Made by a program: the position numbers and the translations under genes. From Variibacter sp. (lineage in GTDB: Bacteria > Pseudomonadota > Alphaproteobacteria > Rhizobiales > Xanthobacteraceae), in contig JADGHE010000001.1 of NCBI GenBank assembly GCA_019689555.1, forward strand, positions 62,001-126,000: a DNA stretch of 64,000 nucleotides, in the 5' to 3' direction. Shown piece after piece: positions 44,856-52,884 of this stretch. A model generated the notes under the pieces. It was not told the DNA's origin. It did no database searches and worked only from the letters and a program-made list of their open reading frames with translations. Position 1 is the first letter of the stretch, and every line of letters begins with the position of its first letter.

Positions 44856-46820
44856 TCAGGCGACGGCGTAGGGAGTGAGGGGGGACAGCGCTCCGGCGGG
44901 CGCAAAGGCGCGGTGCCAGAGCTGGGTGGAAAGAATGCCGACGAAGGCCGCATTGTCGCGGAACCCCATGGCGCGGCCCGCGCGGCACTTGGCGACGAGT
45001 TTCTCGACCGCCTTGGGATCGAAGCAGCCGGTGTGCCGGAGCGCGGCATTCGACAGGCACTCGGACACGTAGGCCGGCGCCTCCCGGCCGAGGAACGACT
45101 GCGCGTCCGGCGCGCGGTAGGGCTGCTTGGTGCGCGCGCCGATGCTCGGCGGCAAGACGTCCTTCATGGCTGCGCGCAGCACGTGCTTCTCGCGCAGGCC
45201 GCGGATTTTGAGCGCAGGCGGAATGCGCGCGGCGAACTCCACGAGCCTGTGGTCGAGAAACGGGAAACGGCCCTCGACGGCGTGCGCCATCGCCATACGG
45301 TCGCCCTGCGACGACAGGATGTAGCCGGGCAGCAGATAGGCGGTTTCGAGATACTGCGCCTGGTTCAGCGGATGCCAGCGGACGAAGTCGGCCGGCAGGC
45401 TCTCGCGCAGCTCGGCGAGGCAGTCGTATCCGGCGAGCTCGGCGCGCATCTCGGCCGAGTAGAACAGCTTCGCCGCCGCGGTGTTGCGCAGGCGCGGCAG
45501 ATGGGAGAACAGCGGGTCGCCGAGCTCGTCCGCGCCCGTTGCGAAGAAGGCTTCGAGGTATTTCTGCGACTGCCCCTGCAGTCCCGGCAGATAGGGATAG
45601 AGCCGCCGCAGCAGCAGCGGCCGCAGCCGCGAGCCGGGCTCGCGCGCGCAGAAGCGCCGCAGCTTCGCTTCCTTGAAGATGTCGTAGCCGGCGAAGATTT
45701 CGTCCGCGCCTTCGCCGGTGAGCACGACCTTGAAGCCCGCTGCGCGCGTGCGCCTCGCGAGCAGGAAGAGCGGCGCCGGCGCCGCGCGCAGGATCGGCCC
45801 CTCGGCGTGCGCGACCACGTCAGGGAAATGGGCGGCGATGTCCGCTTTCGCGCAGGGGAGCGCGGTGTGCTCGGTGCCGAGCGCCCGCACCATCGTCTGC
45901 TGGTGGTCGCTTTCGTCGAACTCCGCATCCTCGAACGTCACCGAGAAGGTGCGCAGCCGCTCGGCCACGAAACGGCGCGCCGCCGCCGCGACGACGGAGG
46001 AGTCGAGGCCGCCGCTCAGATAGGCGCCCACGGGCACGTCGGCGCGCAGGCGGATGCGCGTGGCGTCGAACAACAGGGCGCGCAGCTCCGCTTCGATGTC
46101 CTCCGCCGCCCGGCGGTCCCACGCGCCGGCATCGTCGGCGTCGGGATAGCTCAGGCGCCAGTACGGCTTGACGCGCATTCCCCCGGAATCGGCCACCAGC
46201 ACATGCGCCGGCGGCAGTTCGCGCACGTTTTTGAACGGCGTGCGGGGGCTGAGCGGAAACCAGAGCGTGAAGATCTGATCGAGCGCGACGGGGTCGAGCT
46301 CGGCCGAAATACCGGGCACCTGCAGGAGCGCCTTCGCCTCCGAGGCGAAGAACAGCGCGCCGTCCCGCTGCGCATAGAACAAAGGGCGCACGCCCATGCG
46401 GTCGCGGGCGAGCATCAGCCGCCTGCGGCGCTCGTCCCAGATCGCGAAGGCGAAGTCGCCGTTCATCGCCTTCACGCAATCGGTCCCCATCTCTTCGTAG
46501 AGGTGGAGGATGACTTCGGTGTCCGAGTCGGTGCGGAAACGGCGCCCGCGGCGGATCAGGTCTTCGCGCAGCTCGACGTAGTTGAAGATCTCGCCGTTGA
46601 AGGTCACGTGGAGCGTGCCGTCGGCGTTCGCCATCGGCTGCCGGCCGGCGGCGAGACCGATGATGCTGAGCCGCGCATGGCCGAGCCCGGCGCCCTCTCC
46701 GAGATAGAGGCCCTGTCCGTCCGGCCCGCGATGGGCGACGGCATCGATCATGCGCTGGAGCAGCGGGTGGTCCGCCGTGGCGGACGGCCTTGTCCTGAGG
46801 AAGCCGACGATGCCGCACAT
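44856..46820 (-). CDS. asnB: asparagine synthase (glutamine-hydrolysing) family amidotransferase
   Basis: A 654-residue class II amidotransferase. The start at 46820 leaves Cys2 (MCGIVGFLRT) as the N-terminal nucleophile after Met removal; the longer frame would bury it. The glutaminase part has AHRGPDGQGLY, LGHARLSIIGL and FNGEIFNY. The synthetase part carries the PP-loop YLSGGLDSSVVAAAA (about residues 265-278) and TGEGADEIFAGYD. All key residues look intact. In surface-polysaccharide clusters such proteins often amidate sugar acids or amino acids rather than make free asparagine; the neighbours here favour such a role. A CtrA-like site lies upstream. Confidence 0.93.
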   Translation of the reverse strand: MCGIVGFLRTRPSATADHPLLQRMIDAVAHRGPDGQGLYLGEGAGLGHARLSIIGLAAGRQPMANADGTLHVTFNGEIFNYVELREDLIRRGRRFRTDSDTEVILHLYEEMGTDCVKAMNGDFAFAIWDERRRRLMLARDRMGVRPLFYAQRDGALFFASEAKALLQVPGISAELDPVALDQIFTLWFPLSPRTPFKNVRELPPAHVLVADSGGMRVKPYWRLSYPDADDAGAWDRRAAEDIEAELRALLFDATRIRLRADVPVGAYLSGGLDSSVVAAAARRFVAERLRTFSVTFEDAEFDESDHQQTMVRALGTEHTALPCAKADIAAHFPDVVAHAEGPILRAAPAPLFLLARRTRAAGFKVVLTGEGADEIFAGYDIFKEAKLRRFCAREPGSRLRPLLLRRLYPYLPGLQGQSQKYLEAFFATGADELGDPLFSHLPRLRNTAAAKLFYSAEMRAELAGYDCLAELRESLPADFVRWHPLNQAQYLETAYLLPGYILSSQGDRMAMAHAVEGRFPFLDHRLVEFAARIPPALKIRGLREKHVLRAAMKDVLPPSIGARTKQPYRAPDAQSFLGREAPAYVSECLSNAALRHTGCFDPKAVEKLVAKCRAGRAMGFRDNAAFVGILSTQLWHRAFAPAGALSPLTPYAVA

Positions 46821-46932
46821 GAAGCCCGACGCCTGTCGCTGATTGAGACACGGAGACTGTCGCCGACCGATGTGCAAATGCCGCACCAGCCGGTGGCGGT
46901 TTTGCTCATGAAGGGGCGGCAGCCTGCCGCGT

Positions 46933-46951
46933 ATGGTTAAGAAAAGGTAAA
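46933..46951 (-). promoter_or_regulatory. CtrA-like site upstream of asnB
   Basis: On the minus strand the sequence reads TTTA (46951-46948), 7 bases, TTAACCAT (46940-46933). TTAA-N7-TTAACCAT is close to the CtrA consensus, with one mismatch in the first half-site. It is in the 177-base gap before asnB. Confidence 0.4.
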
Positions 46952-46954
46952 CGC

Positions 46955-46978
46955 CTGCCGCGCCTGCGGCCCGGGCAG
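46955..46978 (-). terminator. possible intrinsic terminator of the GNAT gene
   Basis: On the minus strand CTGCC and GGCAG enclose a GC-rich loop, and a T-rich tail (GTTTACCTTTTCTT) begins 2 bases later (46952-46939). It lies 20 bases after the GNAT stop. It could split the locus into two transcripts. Confidence 0.35.
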
Positions 46979-46997
46979 CCGGGGATGCGGGATGGCC

Positions 46998-48206
46998 TCA
47001 CGCGAAGCTTCCTCCGATCAGCCGTGTCCAGGATTCGCCGGCAAGTCCGTTCAGCAGCGCCTCGCCCGATCGCACGGCCTGCAGGAGGTCGGGGTCGCGG
47101 GCGTGCACGACGGTCGAGGCGCGATGGAGCATGAGGCATTTGCGGCGCAGGAGCGCGTCGAGCAGGTCCGGCTGCGCGCGGCCGCGGACGGCCACGCTGC
47201 CTTGTTGCGCCGCGTGCGCAAACAGGTCGTCGATCACGGGGCCTGCGGCGCCCGGCCGGGCGAGAATCTGCAGCACCCAGGCGATGTCCCTCGGCCGGCC
47301 GAAATAGATGTAGCAGCCGAGCAGCCGCCCGCCGCGGCCGCGGACGATGCGCCGGACCGCGGGCCCGTGCTGCTCCTTTGCGCGGGCGTGGGCGAGCACC
47401 CACCGCAGCGCGGCGGCGTCCCAGGTCGGGCGCAGGGGGAAAGCTTCGGCGAGTTCCGGCACCGCCTGGAGCAGTTCGTCCTCGCCCGCGTCGAAGCCGC
47501 AGGCCGCGCCGGCGCGATCTTCGTTGCGCCCGAGCGCGCGCGCGGCGAGCGGCGCGGCGAGGCGGTCGAGCCCCGCGGCGAGGGGGCGCATCACCTTCGC
47601 AAGGGGCGCTGTCCGCGCGACAGCCGAAAGCCCGGCGCCGAAGGGGCGCAGCAGGCGCACCCATTCCATGCTGTAGCCCGGCGCCGCGAAGCCGCCGAGC
47701 CGCTCCCACATGCCTTGCGACAAGGGGTTTGCGGTTTCGCTGAAGGAGAGGTCCTGCGGGCCGTTGAAAAAGGCGCGCAGGAGCCGTGCCCCCGCGAGCG
47801 GATCGCGCCCCGGGTCGTGCACCATCAGGGAGCCGGCGACCGCGGCGCGGATCGTTCGCCCGCGGAACTGCATCCGCGCCGGCAGGACGCCGATGAAGCC
47901 GTCGATCGTGCCCCCCGCCGCGACGTGAACGCGCGACGGCAGTTCGGGATCGCGCCAGGGATGTTCGAGGAAGAGCTCGTGCAGATAACCGCCGAGCGAA
48001 GCGGGCGCGGGCGCGGCCGGATCGCGGAACGACTTCTGGAACAGCGCCGCCACCGCGGCGATGTCGTCGGCCTCGAGCGGGCGCACTTCGCCGGGCGCGG
48101 CGGATCGATCGTTGCGCTTCGGCGGAGTGTCTGTCGCCTCGGGCTGCGACGGCCCGGTCTCGTTGACCGGCGTTTCCTCGCCCGCGAGCCGGTGCAGATC
48201 AGACAT
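46998..48206 (-). CDS. GNAT-fold acyltransferase, tandem-domain type
   Basis: A 402-residue protein. An N-terminal Pro/Glu-rich tail is followed by a GNAT-like domain (EVRPLEADDIAAVAALFQKSF, FIGVLPARMQFRGRTIRAAVAGSLMV) and a second, weaker GNAT-like half (RRIVRGRGGRLLGCYIYFG). No clear acetyl-CoA R/QxxGxG/A loop is seen in the first half, so the substrate and the donor are uncertain. Such proteins are common in exopolysaccharide and lipopeptide clusters. ATG 48206 is used. It overlaps the flippase gene upstream by 8 bases, showing coupling. Confidence 0.75.
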   Translation of the reverse strand: MSDLHRLAGEETPVNETGPSQPEATDTPPKRNDRSAAPGEVRPLEADDIAAVAALFQKSFRDPAAPAPASLGGYLHELFLEHPWRDPELPSRVHVAAGGTIDGFIGVLPARMQFRGRTIRAAVAGSLMVHDPGRDPLAGARLLRAFFNGPQDLSFSETANPLSQGMWERLGGFAAPGYSMEWVRLLRPFGAGLSAVARTAPLAKVMRPLAAGLDRLAAPLAARALGRNEDRAGAACGFDAGEDELLQAVPELAEAFPLRPTWDAAALRWVLAHARAKEQHGPAVRRIVRGRGGRLLGCYIYFGRPRDIAWVLQILARPGAAGPVIDDLFAHAAQQGSVAVRGRAQPDLLDALLRRKCLMLHRASTVVHARDPDLLQAVRSGEALLNGLAGESWTRLIGGSFA

Positions 48207-49608
48207 GGACGGCCGTTTCCGGTTGCGCGGGTTCGCGCGGGCGCCAGACGAAGACATGCAGCCCGAGCCGCCGCCTGACGACGAGGAACAGTATGAGCGA
48301 CTCGCAGACGATCGCGCTTGCGGTCGCGAGCGCCGCGCCGGCGGCGCCGAAGCGCGGCGCGAGCGCCAAGCTCAGGCCGAGATTGACGGCGAAGGCGACG
48401 GCGTAGACGGCGGCGCAGGCGCGCTGCTCGCCCAGCATGTTGAGCAGCCGTTCGGCGGGCCCGACGGAAGAGCGGGCGAGCAGCCCGACCGCGAGAATGA
48501 ACATCAGCGGGTAGCCGTCGACGAAGCCCGGTCCGAACAGGGCGAGGAACGGGCGGCCGAGCGTCAGCACGACGAACAGAGCGGCGAGCGACGGCCAGAA
48601 GGTCCAACGGATCGACGAGGCGACGAAGGCTGCGAGCCGCGCGCGATCTCCCGCCGCGTGGTATTCGGAAAATCGGTGTGCGACCGCGGCGCCGACGGAG
48701 AAATAGACGAAGGCGACGAGCGCCAGCGTCTTGGACGCCGCGTAATACAACGCAACCTCTTCGGCCGGGCGGAAGAGGCGCAGCACCAGCACGTCCGTAT
48801 AGGTGAGCAGCGTATAGAAGCCCCAGACCATCAGGATCGGCAGGGCGGTCGCAAGCCAGCTTCCGACCGCGTACGCCTTGGGACCCGCCGGCACCGCGCG
48901 GGCGAGGCGGCGGTCGAGGCAGACCACCTGCACGATCGCGGCCGCCCAACACGCCAGGGCCGCCGCCGTCATCACCGCAGCGGTGTCGGCCGGCATGCCG
49001 CAGGCGTGCGCCGCCGCCATCAGCGCGAGCAGAAGAAGCGGCCGCAGCACGTAGGGCGGCAGCAGCGCAAGACCGATCCAGTTGTAGGAGCGCGCGATGC
49101 CGTCCAGCATGTTCGAGAGCGCATAGGCCGGCAGCGTCGCGCAGGCGAGATAGAGCGGCAGAATGTCCGCCGCGGCGAACCATCCCTGCGCGAGGCGGAC
49201 GCCGCCTGCGAAAACGAGCGCGGCCGCCGTCGCAATGCTCAACACGAGCCATCGGCTGCCGCTCAGGAAGCCGCGCAGAAGATCGTACGCCCGCTGTTGC
49301 GTGTAGGCCGGGATGAATCGCTGCGCCGCCGACGCAAGCCCCAGATGGATGAGGTCGCCGACCAGCAGCACCCAGGTCCAGAGATAGACGTAGATGCCGA
49401 ACTCGGCGCTTCCCATCCAGCGCGCGAGCAGCACCTGCGAGACATAGATGAAGGCCGCGCTCAAGAAACGGATGAGAAACGCCGCGCCCGCCATGCGCCG
49501 GGCGAGGGAATGGTGGCTGTTTCCCGTGAGCCAGAGCCGCGCGCGCGCGATCGCGGCCTTGAGCCGGGAGCGCGCTCGCCATTCGTCGACAATTTCCGGC
49601 GCGCTCAC
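48199..49608 (-). CDS. Wzx-like flippase (polysaccharide export/MATE-like membrane protein)
   Basis: A 469-residue inner-membrane protein with about 12-14 hydrophobic segments. It belongs to the Wzx/MVF superfamily of lipid-linked oligosaccharide flippases: SAAFIYVSQVLLARWMGSAEFGIYVYLW begins the first pair of helices. The start is GTG at 49608 with AAGG upstream. It is the first gene of the minus-strand locus and overlaps the GNAT gene by 8 bases. It should move a lipid-linked product across the membrane, but no glycosyltransferase, polymerase or initiating transferase is near. The upstream region (49620-49735) is AT-rich and holds the promoter candidate and an inverted repeat. Confidence 0.88.
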   Translation of the reverse strand: MSAPEIVDEWRARSRLKAAIARARLWLTGNSHHSLARRMAGAAFLIRFLSAAFIYVSQVLLARWMGSAEFGIYVYLWTWVLLVGDLIHLGLASAAQRFIPAYTQQRAYDLLRGFLSGSRWLVLSIATAAALVFAGGVRLAQGWFAAADILPLYLACATLPAYALSNMLDGIARSYNWIGLALLPPYVLRPLLLLALMAAAHACGMPADTAAVMTAAALACWAAAIVQVVCLDRRLARAVPAGPKAYAVGSWLATALPILMVWGFYTLLTYTDVLVLRLFRPAEEVALYYAASKTLALVAFVYFSVGAAVAHRFSEYHAAGDRARLAAFVASSIRWTFWPSLAALFVVLTLGRPFLALFGPGFVDGYPLMFILAVGLLARSSVGPAERLLNMLGEQRACAAVYAVAFAVNLGLSLALAPRFGAAGAALATASAIVCESLILFLVVRRRLGLHVFVWRPREPAQPETAVHV

Positions 49609-49679
49609 CGCAACGACCTTCGTTCGAACTTACTCAAGTACCGAAACTACGCATCATTTCTTGCAAAACTGATAGCGGA

Positions 49680-49699
49680 CTGCGGCTTGTTTGCCGCAG
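49680..49699. repeat. 7-bp perfect stem-loop upstream of the flippase operon
   Basis: CTGCGGC, loop TTGTTT, GCCGCAG at 49680-49699. It lies between the pirin stop (49784) and the flippase start (49608). On the minus strand no clear T-run follows. It could be a weak terminator of pirin or an operator. Confidence 0.35.
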
Positions 49700-49783
49700 C
49701 GCATTTACACCCTGTTAGAACGGGAGCGGTCGCGGCGGGCCGGGGGCGCCGAAAGGTGTGTTGCGGCCCCGCGCGAGCAAGCC

Positions 49784-50692
49784 TTACCGGTGCTTCACGA
49801 AGGTGCCGTCGCGCAGCTCGGCCATGGCCTGCCGCAGCTCGGCCTGCGTGTTCATCACGATCGGCCCGTACCAGGCGACGGGCTCCCGCAGCGGCTTGCC
49901 GGACACGAGCAGGAAGCGGATCCCCTCGTCGCCGGCCTGCACCGTCACCTCCTCGCCGCTGTCGAACAGCACGAGCGACCGGTTGCCGGTCTGCTCGCGC
50001 ACGAGCACCTCCTCGCCGTTCACCGTCTTCTCGGTGAGAACGCCGAACGGCTGCGAGGCGGCGCGGAACGTGCCCGAGCCCTCGAACACATAGGCGAAGC
50101 CGTGCCGCTCCATCTCGAACGGCAGGGTCTTGCGCCGGCCCGGCGGGACCCAGACGTCGAGATAGCGCGGGTCGGCGGCGACGCCCTCCACCGGCCCGCG
50201 CCGGCCCCAGAACGCGCCGCAGACGACCCGCACGCGCGTGCCGTCGTCGTCGACGATCTCGGGAATCTCGGCGGCCTTGATGTCCTGGTAGCGGGGCGCC
50301 GCCATCTTCAGGGAGGAGGGCAGGTTGGTCCAGAGCTGGAAGCCGTGCATGCGCCCGCGCTCGTCGCCCTGCGGCATTTCCTGATGCAGGATGCCGCTGC
50401 CGGCGGTCATCCACTGGACGTCGCCGGCGCCGAGCGTGCCGTGATTTCCCAGGCTGTCGCGGTGATCGACTGAGCCCGCGAGCACGTAGGTGATCGTCTC
50501 GATGCCGCGATGGGGGTGCCAGGGAAAGCCGGCCCGATAGTCCTCCGGCCGGTCGCTGCGAAAATCGTCGAGCAGCAGAAACGGATCGAACTCCCTCGTG
50601 TTCCCGAACCCGAAGGCGCGGCGCAGCTTCACCCCTGCGCCTTCGATCGTGGGCTTTGACTCGATGATGCGCTTCACCGGCCGAATGGACAT
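49784..50692 (-). CDS. pirin family protein
   Basis: A 302-residue bicupin. The N-terminal cupin keeps the metal-binding set: FPWHPHRGIETITYVLAGSVDHRDSLGN with two His, the later SGILHQE and the conserved ADRPEDYRAGFPWHPH-type start (here RSDRPEDYRAGFPWHPH). Some bacterial pirins are quercetinases; others bind regulatory partners. The gene is in the same direction as the FMN reductase gene upstream (64 bases). The pair with an HxlR regulator suggests redox or aromatic compound stress. Confidence 0.93.
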   Translation of the reverse strand: MSIRPVKRIIESKPTIEGAGVKLRRAFGFGNTREFDPFLLLDDFRSDRPEDYRAGFPWHPHRGIETITYVLAGSVDHRDSLGNHGTLGAGDVQWMTAGSGILHQEMPQGDERGRMHGFQLWTNLPSSLKMAAPRYQDIKAAEIPEIVDDDGTRVRVVCGAFWGRRGPVEGVAADPRYLDVWVPPGRRKTLPFEMERHGFAYVFEGSGTFRAASQPFGVLTEKTVNGEEVLVREQTGNRSLVLFDSGEEVTVQAGDEGIRFLLVSGKPLREPVAWYGPIVMNTQAELRQAMAELRDGTFVKHR

Positions 50693-50756
50693 GACGTCTT
50701 GACCTTATCTCCCGGCGCCCTCGTGGCGCCTCAAGCGCGACCGTGCGTAGAAACGG

Positions 50757-51341
50757 TCAGGCGGCCGCCTCGCGGGGCTGCGCGGAAGAGTGGGACGCGA
50801 ACCGCTTCACGAATGCGGCGAACTGATCGACGAAATCCTGCAGGAAGGCGCGCGTGCTCTCGTCGGTCACCTCGGCCTTCTCGTCGACGAGGCCCGGCTT
50901 GAAGCTAATGTAGGCCTCGCCCCCCATGACGATGACTCCGAGGACGCCGAGAACATGCCGCAGATGCTGCTGCGCCACGGCGGTCCCGATCGCCCCCGGC
51001 GACGTGCCGATGATCGCAGCCGGCTTGCCGGTCCACGAGTTCTGGCCCCAGGGGCGCGCGGCCCAGTCGATCGCGTTCTTGAGAACGGCGGGGATGGAGC
51101 GGCTGTGCTCCGGCGTCACGAACAGCAGCGCGTCCGCGGCCGCGATCTCGGATTTGAGCCGGACCACGCTCCCGGGCAGGTCGGCCTCGAGGTCCTGGTT
51201 GTAGAGCGGCAGGTCGTCGATCCGGACAAAGGTGAAGGCCAGCTTGTCCTCCCCGAGCCGGGCCAGCGCCTGCGCGAGCTTGCGGTTGAGCGACTCCCGG
51301 CGGTTGCTGCCGACGACGACGGCGATGTTGGCTTTCGACAT
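50757..51341 (-). CDS. NADPH-dependent FMN reductase
   Basis: A 194-residue flavodoxin-fold reductase. IAVVVGSNRRESLNRKLAQAL is the FMN phosphate-binding start, LLFVTPEHSRSIPAVLKNAIDWAAR is the family signature, and GTSPGAIGTAVAQQHLRHVL follows. It resembles the azoreductase/chromate reductase group. AGGTGG lies upstream of the ATG at 51341. It is divergent from hxlR across 45 bases that hold an inverted repeat, so it is the likely target of that regulator. Confidence 0.94.
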   Translation of the reverse strand: MSKANIAVVVGSNRRESLNRKLAQALARLGEDKLAFTFVRIDDLPLYNQDLEADLPGSVVRLKSEIAAADALLFVTPEHSRSIPAVLKNAIDWAARPWGQNSWTGKPAAIIGTSPGAIGTAVAQQHLRHVLGVLGVIVMGGEAYISFKPGLVDEKAEVTDESTRAFLQDFVDQFAAFVKRFASHSSAQPREAAA

Positions 51342-51348
51342 GGGCCAC

Positions 51349-51386
51349 CTATCTGTTGGTTACGCTTTGATACCGAGGCTAGATAG
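51349..51386. promoter_or_regulatory. inverted repeat between FMN reductase and hxlR genes
   Basis: CTATCT (51349-51354) and AGATAG (51381-51386) form an inverted repeat with a 26-base gap in the 45-base divergent promoter region. AGATAG touches the hxlR start codon. It is a likely operator for the HxlR-type regulator; binding is inferred. Confidence 0.4.
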
Positions 51387-51794
51387 ATGACCAATCCGCG
51401 CCGACAAGAAGGCACAGCCTTGTTACCCAGTCACCTGCATGAACCCGAGGGCTGCCGGGCCATCAGCGAGCTTCTGGCGCGCGTCGGGGACAAGTGGACG
51501 GTGCTCGTAGTCACCGTGCTGGGCGATGGGCCGAAGCGGTTCAACGAGCTGCGTCGCGCGCTCGGCAGCATCTCCCAGCGGATGCTGACCCTGACGCTGC
51601 GCGGGCTCGAGCGCGACGGGCTCGTCACGCGGACGGTGTTTCCGACCATCCCCCCGCGGGTCGACTACGAGTTGACGAAGCTCGGCCGCTCGCTGCTCGA
51701 GCCGGTGAGCGCGCTCGCCGCATGGGCGCGGCAGAACCGTGCCGCCATCCTGGCCGCGCGGCAGCGTTTCGATGCGGCGGAGAAAGGGTCCTAG
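51387..51794 (+). CDS. HxlR-family transcriptional regulator
   Basis: A 135-residue winged-helix regulator. The HxlR core is clear: HEPEGCRAISELLARVGDKWTVLVVTVLGDGPKRFNELRRALGSISQRMLTLTLRGLERDGLVTRTVFPTIPP is the family domain, here seen in its segments (GCRAISELLARVGDKW, FNELRRALGSISQRML, RDGLVTRTV). The N-terminal Cys23 is the conserved cysteine used for redox or quinone sensing in many members. The start is ATG 51387, overlapping the operator-like AGATAG. It is divergent from the FMN reductase gene, a standard regulator-target pair. Confidence 0.95.
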   Translation: MTNPRRQEGTALLPSHLHEPEGCRAISELLARVGDKWTVLVVTVLGDGPKRFNELRRALGSISQRMLTLTLRGLERDGLVTRTVFPTIPPRVDYELTKLGRSLLEPVSALAAWARQNRAAILAARQRFDAAEKGS

Positions 51795-51801
51795 CCGTTA
51801 A

Positions 51802-51835
51802 GTCCTCGCGGCGCGGCTACCGCGCGGCGCAGGAC
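51802..51835. terminator. stem-loop between hxlR and tRNA-Arg
   Basis: GTCCT (51802-51806) pairs with AGGAC (51831-51835), and inside it GCGCGG, loop CTA, CCGCGC is a perfect 6-bp stem. It lies 7 bases after the hxlR stop and 36 bases beyond the 3-prime end of tRNA-Arg, so it may serve both strands. A second hairpin, CTCGGC-TCT-GCCGAG, follows at 51839-51853. Confidence 0.45.
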
Positions 51836-51871
51836 AAGCTCGGCTCTGCCGAGGACGGCGGAAGAGGGAGG

Positions 51872-51948
51872 TGGCGCGCCCGAAAGGATTCGAACCTCTG
51901 ACCCCCAGATTCGTAGTCTGGTGCTCTATCCAGCTGAGCTACGGGCGC
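51872..51948 (-). tRNA. tRNA-Arg(ACG)
   Basis: The minus strand folds into a full cloverleaf: acceptor stem GCGCCCG with CGGGCGC, D-arm GCTCAGCTGGATAGAGC, anticodon loop CTACGAA (ACG at 51912-51914, read as ICG after deamination), and T-arm with GTTCGAATC. The discriminator is G and CCA is encoded (51872-51874). It reads CGN codons other than CGG. Confidence 0.98.
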
Positions 51949-52057
51949 GCTTTTCTAAAAGGACGGCTGACTTTCCGGCGCCACGGCCGGAGCCTCTGCC
52001 GCGCAGATAGCTATAGGCTGTCTTTGCCGTTGGCAAGACGTCCGTGCGGCCTTCCCG

Positions 52058-52759
52058 CTACTTGCGCCGGAACACCAGGTAGCAGGACTTGCGGCCCTCG
52101 CGCAGGGCCTTGGCCTCGTAGCGGGTGGAGACATAGCCGGGCCAGGGCCGGCGCCAATCGTCGGCGCGCTCGGCCGTCCATTCGAAATCGGCGGATTGCG
52201 TCATCAGCGCGAGCGTCCAGGCCGCATAGTCGGCGCTGTCGGTCGCGAAATGGAATGTGCCCCCCGGCGCGAGCACCCGTGCGAGGTCGGCGATGCGCCC
52301 CGGCTGAATGAAACGGCGCTTCCAGTGCCGCCGCTTCGGCCAGGGGTCCGGGTAGAGAAGAAAAATGCGGACGAGCGCGCGGTCCGGCAGCCACGGCAGC
52401 AGCGCGATCGCGTCGCCGAAATGCAGACGCACATTGCCGAGCGCGCGCGCCTCGATCGCCGCCAAGGCCTTGGCCATGCCGTTGACGAACGGCTCGCAGC
52501 CGATGAAGCCGATGCGCCGCTCGGCTGCCGCCTGGGCCACCAGATGCTCCCCGCCGCCGAAGCCGATCTCGAGGCGCACCTCGTCGACCGGAGGCTCGAA
52601 GAGCGACCGCAGATCGGCCGGCGCCGGGGCGGCGAGGTCGAGCGCGAGACGCGGCAGCAGCGTGTCCAGGAGCTGCTGCTGGTGGGGGCGCAGCCGGTGT
52701 CCCTTGCGGCGACCGAAGAAGGCGCGCGGCGCGCCGGCTGCGGGATGATCCTGCATCAT
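52058..52759 (-). CDS. trmB: tRNA (guanine-N7)-methyltransferase
   Basis: A 233-residue Rossmann-fold methyltransferase that makes m7G46 in tRNA. EVRLEIGFGGGEHLV is the SAM-binding loop, GCEPFVNGMAKAL follows, and FLLYPDPWPKRRHWKRRFIQP is the TrmB signature. It is the last gene of the fur-to-trmB run; in many relatives rimP and nusA follow, but here tRNA-Arg does. The start is the second of two Met codons or the first at 52759. Confidence 0.96.
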   Translation of the reverse strand: MMQDHPAAGAPRAFFGRRKGHRLRPHQQQLLDTLLPRLALDLAAPAPADLRSLFEPPVDEVRLEIGFGGGEHLVAQAAAERRIGFIGCEPFVNGMAKALAAIEARALGNVRLHFGDAIALLPWLPDRALVRIFLLYPDPWPKRRHWKRRFIQPGRIADLARVLAPGGTFHFATDSADYAAWTLALMTQSADFEWTAERADDWRRPWPGYVSTRYEAKALREGRKSCYLVFRRK

Positions 52760-52884
52760 CGTGATCGGGGTCGTCGAACGAACTCCCGTCCGCCGCCGTC
52801 AAGCCGGCGCATGCGACCGCGCTCGCGGCCCGGCCGTCCCGGCGCCGGCGCATTGCGCCGAAAAGGAGGCCGGCGGCCTCGCGT

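Noticed and set aside
49680-49699. Classical intrinsic terminator for the pirin gene
   Set aside because: The stem is only 7 bp, lies 85 bases from the pirin stop and has no T-run on the minus strand; kept only as a repeat.
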